Positions 55,545 through 64,000 of a stretch of DNA of 64,000 nt are shown piece by piece. The translations under genes were made by a program, and so were the position numbers. This DNA is from Erinaceus europaeus (lineage: Eukaryota > Chordata > Mammalia > Eulipotyphla > Erinaceidae), in assembly GCF_950295315.1 (NCBI RefSeq), contig NC_080177.1, positions 77,593,096 to 77,657,095 of the forward strand, in the 5' to 3' direction. The notes beneath the pieces are model-generated. The model saw only the letters and a program-made list of their open reading frames with translations. It made no database searches and was not told the DNA's origin. Position 1 is the stretch's first letter; each line of letters begins with the position of its first letter.

Positions 55545-55740
55545 ATTTTTATTTATTTACTTATTTATTTGCTGCTATCTAAAACAACGGCATTCTTACC
55601 TAAAAGACCTCTGTCCCCACCCTGCTACCTCTTACTCCTGATAACAGAGCACTGAAGCTTCTTCCCCCATTGCAGTGGGGGCTGGGATGAGCACATAACA
55701 AAGCAGGCACCCTCCCAAGTGAGCTGTCTTTCTGGTCCCA
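55545..55740 (-). mobile_element. SINE-E, decayed
   Basis: ATTTATTTGCTGCTATC tail, GGGATGAGCACATAACAAAG, AAGTGAGCTGTCTTTCTGG. Confidence 0.55.
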
Positions 55741-55751
55741 AGTGGGATTTT

Positions 55752-56040
55752 TTTTTTCTTTTTTGCCTCCATGGTTATCACAGGGGCTCAGTGCTGGCAC
55801 TATGAATCCACTGCTCCTGATGGCCATTTTTTCCTCTTCCCCCTCCTTCCATTTTATTCTATAGGACAGAGAGAAATTGAGGAGGGGGTATAGAGAGGAA
55901 GATAGATACCTGAAGACTTGATTCACCACTTGTGAAGAGTTCCTGCTGCAGGTGGGAAGCAGGGGCTTGAACCCAGATCCTTGCTCTGGTCCTTGTGCAT
56001 AGTACTCTGTGCCTTTAATTGTGTGCACCATTGCCCAGCC
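55752..56040 (-). mobile_element. SINE-B, long form
   Basis: GCCTCCATGGTTATCACAGG to GTGTGCACCATTGCCCAGC. Confidence 0.87.
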
Positions 56041-56044
56041 TCCT

Positions 56045-56190
56045 CCCCCACCCCTGCTTTTTTTTTTTTTTTTTAACTTTTCAGAGACTAGAACACTGCC
56101 CAACTCTGACATATGACAGTGCTGTGGATTTAACCTAAGGACCAGCAGGGCATGCAAGTCCCCTGTGCTATCTCCCACACTCTCAATTCA
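56045..56190 (-). mobile_element. SINE-C, diverged
   Basis: T-run, GACTAGAACACTGCCCAAC, CCTGTGCTATCTCCCAC. Confidence 0.78.
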
Positions 56191-56224
56191 GACTTTACCT
56201 TTCTCCCTAGGTGCCACTGTATTT

Positions 56225-56455
56225 TTTTTTCTTTACTGGGGGTGGGGGGGTTAGTGGTTTACAGCCAACAGTAAAATACAGTAGTTTGTTTTACATACAT
56301 GATGTTTCGCAGTTTTCCACATAGCAATTCAACCCCCACTAGGTCCTCCTCTGCCATCATGTTTTAGGATCGGAAACCTCCCCCCACCTCAGAGTCTTTT
56401 ACTTTGGTGCAATACACCAAACCCAGTCCAAGTTCTGCTCTTTTCTCTTATTTTT
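56225..56455 (-). mobile_element. L1 3' UTR fragment
   Basis: GTGGTTTACAGCCAACAGTA and TCTTTTACTTTGGTGCAATA, as at 1100-1320 and 1850-2010. Confidence 0.82.
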
Positions 56456-56457
56456 CA

Positions 56458-56740
56458 ATTTTTTAATTAGTGATTTAATAATAGTCGGCAATGGGGGACA
56501 GAAGGGTACAATTCATACAGTTTCCACCACCAGAGTTCCGTATCCCATTCCCCCTCCATTGGGAACTTCCCTATTTCTCTATCCCTCTGGGAATATGGAC
56601 CAAAGATCACTATGGGGTGCAGAAGTTCAGAGGTCTGGCTTCTATAGTCACTTCTCCGCTAGACATGGGTGTTAACAGGTCGATCCATACCCCCAACCTT
56701 TCCCTAGTGGGGTGTGCTACTGTAGCTTTTCCTTCTACAC
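56458..56740 (-). mobile_element. Family G retroposon
   Basis: ATTAGTGATTTAATAATAG, CAGTTTCCACCACCAGAG, TCGATCCATACCCCCAACC. Older subtype. Confidence 0.82.
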
Positions 56741-56965
56741 TGCACACCTCCAGAATGGCCCGTGAGAAGTAAGCACTGTTTATTCTTTGCATATGCTGGA
56801 GAGACACGCACTCTCCCTCTAATCATGTTTGTCTCTATCTGGGATTAAAAGGAAAAAAAAGTTACTGTGGTTCAACACAAAAATGCAGGTTCTGATTGAG
56901 TCGTCCTGGGGTGAGACTTTGCACATTCAGTAAGTGGTAGACAGTAAATCTACCTACTTATATAG

Positions 56966-57085
<120 letters not shown>

Positions 57086-57138
57086 TAAGAACTAGGCAGC
57101 ATGAAGAGAGGAACTTTTCCACTTGTGAAAGTGTTCAG

Positions 57139-57287
57139 GGAAACTAAAAACACATATGACGGTTAGGTGGGAAATTAAAAACACATATGACGGTGAGGTG
57201 GAAAACTAAAAACACATTACGGTGAGGTGGGAAACTAAAAACACATTACGGTGAGGTGGGAAACTAAAAACACATATGACTGTGAGC
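57139..57287. repeat. About 32 bp minisatellite, 5 copies
   Basis: Units read GAAACTAAAAACACATATGA followed by CGGTGAGGTGG. Two internal units lack the AT of ATATGA and are shorter, showing stepwise spread of a variant. It begins 55 bp after the exon 9 donor. Confidence 0.95.
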
Positions 57288-57344
57288 TACAAGTGTCCAG
57301 GGGACCTGGAATCTGGTCAGCCAGCATTTGTTAAACTGCTCTTA

Positions 57345-57555
57345 TTTTTTTTTATTTTGTTTTATCTTTATTTATTTACTGGATAGACAACCAGAAATCA
57401 AGAGGGTGATAAAAGGAGAGAGACAGAGAGACACCTGCAACATTGCTTCACCACTTGCAAAGGTTTCCCCCTGCAGATGGGGACTAGGGGCTCAAACCTG
57501 GGTCCTTGCACATTGTAATGTGTCCTCAACCAGGTGCACCACCACCCAGGCCCTT
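57345..57555 (-). mobile_element. SINE-B
   Basis: TTTATTTACTGGATAGACAA to AGGTGCACCACCACCCAGG. Confidence 0.9.
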
Positions 57556-58830
<1,275 letters not shown>

Positions 58831-58900
58831 GTCACTGAATGCCTTCTGAATCTGCTACAGAAAGATCCATCCTGGAAAATCAAGGCCTTTGCCATTCGAG
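58831..58900 (+). CDS. HEATR4: HEATR4 coding exon 11
   Basis: A short 70 bp exon encoding residues 763-785: VTECLLNLLQKDPSWKIKAF and AIR, the first helix and turn of a HEAT repeat that continues in exon 12. Acceptor TATCCCAG ends at 58830, donor CGAG/GTATAA at 58901. Confidence 0.94.
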
Positions 58901-59071
58901 GTATAATACTTTCCCTTTTACTAGTTTAACTGATCCCTAAAATCTCTCCAGGAATGGGGTGGAGTGTAGCGGGATGGCCGTAACTCCTTGTTCCTTGTCT
59001 GGGAAATTAAGTTATTTTCTCCTTCTCCTCCTCCTTTTACTCCTCCTCCTTATTCTAAGATTTATTTTTAG

Positions 59072-59385
59072 GGGCCGGGCAGTAATGCATCGGGTTAAGC
59101 GCACATGATGCAAAGCGCAAGGACTAGTGTCAGAATCTTGGTTCAAGCCCATGAATCCCCACCTGCATGGAGGTCACTTGACAGGCGGTGAAGCAGGTCT
59201 GCAGGTGCCTATCTTTCTCTCTCCCTCTCTATCTTCCCCTCATGATTTCTCTCTGTCCTATCCAACAACAACAAAAAAACCCCAGCAATAACATTAACAA
59301 TAATAACAATAACAAGGGCAACAAAAATGAGAAAAAACAATGGATTCATAGTCCAGGCACCAAGCCCCAGCCATAACCCTGGAGG

Positions 59386-59388
<3 letters not shown>
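59072..59388 (+). mobile_element. SINE-A, long subtype
   Basis: GGGCCGGGCAGTAATGCATCG head, AACCCTGGAGGCAAATAT end running into (TA)n. Confidence 0.92.

Positions 59389-59440
<52 letters not shown>
59389..59440. repeat. (TA)n microsatellite
   Basis: About 52 bp of TA grown from the SINE tail. Confidence 0.97.
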
Positions 59441-59443
<3 letters not shown>

Positions 59444-59474
59444 ATATGATATAAGGAGAGAAAAAGAGACCAGT

Positions 59475-59720
59475 GGGAGTGGGTGATGCACCCTATAAAG
59501 CATACATCACCGTGTGTGATGACTAGGGTTCAAGTCCCTGTCCCCCACATGGAGTGGGGAGCTTCATGAATGGTGAAGCAGTGCTGCAGGCCTGCCTCTT
59601 TCTCTCTCTCTCTCTCACCCTTTTACCCTCCCTCAACTTCTAAAGAAAAAAAAATGCCACTAGGAGCAGTGGCTTTGACATGTAGGCATTGTGCTCCAGC
59701 AACAATACTGGTGGCATGAA
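59475..59720 (+). mobile_element. SINE-B
   Basis: GTGGGTGATGCACCCTATAA head to CAACAATACTGGTGGCATG. Confidence 0.85.
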
Positions 59721-59764
59721 AATCCTGTTCTCTGGCAAGTTGAACCCAAGATTATCCTTTTTCT

Positions 59765-59932
59765 TAATTTTCTTTTTTTAAAGAGGTTTTAGTTATTTAT
59801 TAATGAGAAAGACAGGAAGAGAGAGAGAAAGAACCAAACATCACTCTGGTACATGTGCTGCCGGGGATTGAACTCAGGACCTCATCTTTGAGAGTCCGAT
59901 GCTTTATCCACTGTGCCACCTCCCAGACCACT
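59765..59932 (-). mobile_element. SINE-D
   Basis: GAACCAAACATCACTCTGGTAC to CACTGTGCCACCTCCCAGACC. Flanked by CCTTTTTCTTAATTTTC-like words on both sides. Confidence 0.93.
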
Positions 59933-60116
59933 TTTTTCTTAATTTTCAACTAAAGATCCTAAAATCTACATGTCTGCCAAACTTGTTAAGACCAAGTATT
60001 TAAAAAAAAAAAAAAAACAAGTGTTAAGACAATTTCTGGCAGTTGCCAACAGAAGTAGGTGTTGAGTTTCAGTTAAGTCTCCACTGTTGTATGTACTGGC
60101 TTTATCTAGAGATTGT

Positions 60117-60598
60117 TTTTTTTTAGATTAATTAATTAATTTTCCCTTTTGTTGCCCTTGTTTTTTTAAAATATTTATTTTATTTATTTATTCCCTTTTG
60201 TTGCCCTTGTTATTTTATTGTTGTAGTTATTATTGTTGTTGTCGTCATTGGATTTTTTTTTAATATTTATCTTATTTATTTATTCCCTTTTGTTGCCCTT
60301 GTTTTATTGTTGTAGTTATTGTTGTTGTCGTCGTTGTTGGTGCCCTTGTTTTTTATTGTTGTAGTTATTATTGTTGTTGTCATTGATGTCATTATTGTTG
60401 GATAGGACAGAGAGAAATGGAGAAAGGAGAAGACAGAGAGGAGAGAAAGATAGACACCTATAGACCTACTTCACCACTTGTGAAGCAACCTCCCTACAGG
60501 TGGGGAGCCAGGGGCTCAAACCGGGATCCTTACACCAGTCCTTGCGCTTCACCACGTGCACTTAACCCGCTGAGCTACTGCCCGACTGCCTCTCTGGA
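60117..60598 (-). mobile_element. SINE-A with several stacked tails
   Basis: TTTTGTTGCCCTTG occurs at about 60136, 60196 and 60288, and GTGCCCTTG at about 60340, before one single body and head (60396-60598). Confidence 0.9.
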
Positions 60599-60619
60599 GA
60601 TTTCTACCGTGACTCTAAG

Positions 60620-60760
60620 CCAGGTCAGGGCTGGCGAAACACCTCACAGGGAGACTGTGCTGCTTTGCCATGTACATGACCCAGATTCAAGTCCAGCCCC
60701 CACCACACTGAAGCTTTGTAGTCTCTTTCATTCTCTTTGCCTTCTTGTAGGAACAAACAA
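60620..60760 (+). mobile_element. SINE-E
   Basis: GGGCTGGCGAAACACCTCAC head, GTTTGCCATGTACATGACC-like middle, GTAGTCTCTTTCATTCTC. Confidence 0.65.
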
Positions 60761-61064
60761 AAAAGAACAGCCAGATTCAGAGCTAACACTTATCTAGACT
60801 CTGACCTCAAATTCTCTTGGCTTGGGAGGCGGGTCTTTGCCGCTGCTTCTCTTTTCCTGTTCTTGGCAGGTCTCGAGCACAGAAGTACTTTTTTTGCCCA
60901 TGATCTTGCCTTGGCTACACTGGTCTTCTGAATTAGCTGCTCTCCATCACACCCATCAACATATGTAAGCTAGTGTTTTCTCATATCATAGTGGCCAAGG
61001 ATGGGATGGAACGCCTACCTCCTATTTCTTTGGAGATGCCCAATACTTAAGCCATCCCCTCAAT
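60761..61064. other. HEATR4 intron 11, single-copy
   Basis: No exon or repeat recognised. Confidence 0.4.
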
Positions 61065-61195
61065 TTTTCTTTCTTTCTTAGCCAGAGCACTACTCAGACC
61101 TAGCTTATGGTGGTACTGAGGCTTGAACCTGGGAGCCAAGAGCCTTGAACAACCTGAAATTGTTTGCATAACCATCATGCTATCTCTCCAATTCC
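61065..61195 (-). mobile_element. SINE-C
   Basis: GCCAGAGCACTACTCAGACC to GCATAACCATCATGCTATC. Confidence 0.9.
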
Positions 61196-61202
61196 CATCC
61201 CT

Positions 61203-61303
61203 AAAATTTTTTTTTAAATTTTTTAAATTTTATTTATTTATTCCCTTTTGTTGCCCTTGTTGTTTTATTGTTGTAGTTATTATTGTTGTTGTCGTTGTTG
61301 GAC
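61203..61303 (-). mobile_element. SINE-A tail-only insertion
   Basis: Only about 100 bp of 3' tail (TATTCCCTTTTGTTGCCC to GTCGTTGTTGGA). CCATCCCTAAAATT flanks both sides, so it inserted already truncated. Confidence 0.92.
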
Positions 61304-61385
61304 CATCCCTAAAATTCTAACGAGGATTGTCATCTGAAAAGGAAGGTTCAAAACAGACTAGCATGTGCAATACTTAATTGAGTAG

Positions 61386-61709
<324 letters not shown>

Positions 61710-61756
61710 TAAACATTTAAGCTGTTTCCTGCCACTTCTTTTCATTAGTATCACTG

Positions 61757-61950
61757 TATTTGTTGGATATAGGCAGAGAAATTGAAAAGTGAGGAGATAG
61801 AAAGGGAGACTCCTGCAGACCTGCTTCACCACTCCTGAAGCTTCCCCCCTGCAGATGGGGAGTAGGGGCTCAAACCTGGATCCTCGCGCTAGTCCTTGTG
61901 CATATGTAGCACTGTGCGCACTTAACCGGGTGCACTACTGCCCAGCCCCC
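61757..61950 (-). mobile_element. SINE-B
   Basis: GTTGGATATAGGCAGAGAAA to GGTGCACTACTGCCCAGCC. Confidence 0.9.
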
Positions 61951-62112
61951 TTCAATCTCATTTAGACCTGTATTTGTCTCTCCCCCCTCTCAATTTCTCT
62001 CTGTACTACCCAGTAAAATGGAAAAAATGGCCACAAGGAGCAATGGATTTGTAATAATGGCACCAAGCCCCAGCAATAAACTTGATGGCAATATATATAT
62101 ATATATATATCG
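61951..62112 (+). mobile_element. SINE-B long-form 3' part plus (TA)n
   Basis: CTGTATTTGTCTCTCCCCCC to AGCAATAAACTTGATGGCA, then (TA)n at 62092-62111. Confidence 0.82.
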
Positions 62113-62146
62113 AAAGTCAAGTTGGTTATTTATCCCAGGTGATTTT

Positions 62147-62443
62147 TTTTCTTTATTTTTAAAAATTTTTTATTATTTATTTTCCCTTTTGTTGCCCTTG
62201 TTGATTTGTTGTTGTAGTTATTGTTGTTGTTGATATCACTGTTGTTGGATAGGACAGAGAGAAATGGGGAGAGAAGGGGAAAACAGAGAGGGGAGAGAAA
62301 GATAGACACCTGCAGACCTGCTTCACCGCCTGTGAAGTAACTCCCCTACAGGTGGGGAGCCGGGGACTGGAACCGGGATCCTTACACCAGTCCTTGCACT
62401 TTGCACCACGTGCACTTAACCCACTGCACTGTCGCCCAACTCC
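62147..62443 (-). mobile_element. SINE-A
   Basis: Complete copy. TATCCCAGGTGATTTT flanks both sides (62131 and 62444). Confidence 0.95.
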
Positions 62444-62654
62444 TATCCCAGGTGATTTTAATTTATTCAAGTAACATGTATCAGGTACCTATTAGTAATG
62501 AAAATATTTATAAAAGAATAGGGTTTGTAATGTAGCTCAGATATGCATAAACTTTGTTAACTTGTAAACCATGTACATTTAAAATGTACATAATTTTAAA
62601 CAGATAAAATATGTAAATGTCTTAAATTCATTTTCAAATATTTTTAAATATATG

Positions 62655-63090
62655 CATTTATTTTGGATAGAGACAGAATCTGAGAGGGGAGATAGAAACA
62701 CCTGCACTGTTTCTGTTTTACTGCTCGTGAAGCTTTCCCCCTCCAGGTGTGGACCAAGGGCTTGAACTCCAGTCTTTGCTTTTTTTTAATATTTGTTTAT
62801 TCCCTTTTGTTGCCCTTGTTTTTTATTGGTGTAATTATTACTGTTATTGATGTCATCATTGTTGGACAGGACAGAGAAATGGAGAGAGGAGGGGAAGACG
62901 GGGGGGGGGGAGAGAAAGACAGACACCTGCAGACCTGCTTCACTGCCTATGAAGCGACGCTCCTGCAGGTGGGGAGCTGGGGGCTTGAATCCGGATCTTT
63001 ATGCCAGTCACTGCACTTTGTGCTGAACTCAAGTCTCTGAACAATGTAATATGTGTGAACTCCACCAGCTGCGCCACTGTTTGGCTCAGT
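62655..63090 (-). mobile_element. SINE-B split by a SINE-A
   Basis: TTTATTTTGGATAGAGACAG at the left, the head CAGCTGCGCCACTGTTTGG at the right. Confidence 0.85.
62777..63022 (-). mobile_element. SINE-A nested, head lost
   Basis: TATTCCCTTTTGTTGCCC to CACTGCACTTTGTGC. GAACTC(C/A)AGTCT flanks both sides. Confidence 0.9.
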
Positions 63091-63094
63091 TTTA

Positions 63095-63358
63095 TTTTAT
63101 TTATTTTTGCCACCAGGGTTATTGCTGGGGCTCAGTGCCTGCCCTATGAATCTACAGCTCCATACCGTCATTTCTTTTCCTTGTGTGTATGTGTTCTATT
63201 TGATAGAGACAGAAATTGAGAAGGAAGAGGGAGATAGGGAGACACCTGCAGCACTGCTTTATTTCATGTGAAGTCCCCCCCCCTGCAGGTAGGGAGCAGA
63301 ACCCCAGTCCTTGCGCATGGTAAGGTGTGCACTCAACTATGTGGGCCACTGCCTGGCC
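63095..63358 (-). mobile_element. SINE-B, long form
   Basis: GCCACCAGGGTTATTGCTGG to GTGGGCCACTGCCTGGCC. Confidence 0.9.
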
Positions 63359-63360
63359 CC

Positions 63361-63547
63361 CTCTCTTATACTCTTAAAATGGGTCCTTTTTCTCTTGTAT
63401 TAAATAGTAATATATGGGTTTATGAGATAGGCTTAGTACCTATTCTAGAGGTGTTCAATGCATCATCTCAAACTATGTAACATCCTTATAAGTAAGGCGT
63501 AATACTATTTTTGCAAATAAGGTTCTGCAAAACCAGTTTAGAATGGA
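63361..63547. other. HEATR4 intron 12, single-copy
   Basis: No exon or repeat recognised. Confidence 0.4.
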
Positions 63548-63688
63548 ATTTGAGGGCAGGGGTAGATAGCATAATGGTTATGTAAACAGACTTTCATGCC
63601 TGAGGCTCCAAAGTCTCAGGTTCAATCCCCTGTACCATCATAAGCCAGAGCTGAGCAGTGCTCTGGTGTAAAAAAAAAAAAAAAAATC
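63548..63688 (+). mobile_element. SINE-C
   Basis: TAGATAGCATAATGGTTATG to CAGTGCTCTGGTGTAAAAA. It ends 66 bp before exon 13. Confidence 0.94.
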
Positions 63689-63754
63689 AAAAAGATTGGA
63701 AGTTGATTCCAAGCCCTCTATTTTCCATCCCTCATGCAATCTCTTATCTTTCAG

Positions 63755-63833
63755 AGAAATTCACCAAGCAATGAAGATACTCAACTTAGAAAATAAGGGA
63801 AACCAAGAAATGCTTCAGGAGATCAATAACAGG
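63755..63833 (+). CDS. HEATR4: HEATR4 coding exon 13 (last in window)
   Basis: It encodes residues 849-875: EIHQAMKILNLENKGNQEML and QEINNR. Acceptor TTATCTTTCAG ends at 63754, donor AGG/GTAAAT at 63834, exit phase 0. The codon count from 37489 is 875 with no stop, so the C-terminus must lie beyond the window. Confidence 0.9.
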
Positions 63834-63884
63834 GTAAATTTTCAAGAGGAAGTCAAGAGACTCTCAAGAGTATTTCAGACCTTT

Positions 63885-64000
63885 CTTTTTGTGGTCTGGG
63901 AGGTGGTGCAGTAGAAAGTGTGAACTCAAGTGTGAGTAGAAAGTGTGAACTCAAGTGCAAGGACCTGAGTTCAATCCTGGACAGCACATGTACCAGACCT
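63885..64000 (+). mobile_element. SINE-D with internal tandem repeat
   Basis: GTGGTCTGGGAGGTGGTGCAG head. A 25 bp unit AGTAGAAAGTGTGAACTCAA is doubled in the middle. Cut by the window edge. Confidence 0.88.

Overview
The window is vertebrate nuclear DNA from a placental mammal, almost certainly a hedgehog (Erinaceidae, most like Erinaceus). The reasons are multi-exon genes with GT-AG introns, dense young tRNA-derived SINEs of the hedgehog type, L1 copies, and two copies of a Vingi-clade LINE, a clade reported as recently expanded in hedgehogs. About two thirds or more of the bases lie in interspersed repeats.

Two protein genes are readable, and they are arranged head to head. On the minus strand, three exons (27432-26856, 24189-23987, 18354-17749) encode a complete 461-residue type-I acyl-CoA thioesterase that I assign to ACOT2. 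On the plus strand, from 37489 to the right edge, 13 coding exons join in frame without a stop into 875 codons of HEATR4, a HEAT-repeat protein. Its last exons lie outside the window. HEATR4 next to the ACOT1/2/4/6 cluster in opposite orientation matches human 14q24.3, which supports both assignments. A full-length U1 snRNA copy lies at 11423-11586.

Layout: 1-11400 is intergenic, made of SINEs, L1 3' pieces and an old LTR. 11423-11650 holds the U1 copy. 12371-16730 is one antisense L1 carrying a Vingi insertion, an unknown insertion, SINEs and a solo LTR. 16731-27600 is the ACOT gene, with SINEs, a second LTR of the same family and one copy of a duplicated 0.9-1.2 kb segment in intron 1. 27600-37400 holds the other duplicate copy, a third solo LTR with perfect target duplications and a 5'-inverted L1. 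37400-64000 is HEATR4, with introns full of SINEs, a second Vingi copy, a fourth small LTR nested in a SINE, two minisatellites and a decayed duplicate of one HEATR4 exon.

Repeat names used below are my own. SINE-A is the young tRNA-like SINE: head GTAGCGCAGCGGGTTAAGC, B box GGTTCGAGCCCC, CT-rich middle, CAACAA/AATAA tail, and in one subtype CTCCAGGAGCAGTGGATT. SINE-B is an older relative: CACCTGGTTAAGTGCACAC head, GGTTCAAGCCCCTGG, GAAGCTTCACGAGTGGTGAA. SINE-C is about 120 bp with TAGCATAATGGTTATGCAAA and GGTTCAATCCCC. SINE-D is about 150 bp with GGTGGCGCAGTGGATAAAGC and CAGCACATGTACCAG. SINE-E is about 200 bp with AGCTCACCTGGTAGGGTGC. Family G is an approximately 375-740 bp poly(A)-ended retroposon, probably the 3' end of a hedgehog LINE. 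Family F is an unnamed repeat with an internally repeated segment. I saw no CRISPR array, origin or prokaryotic feature.
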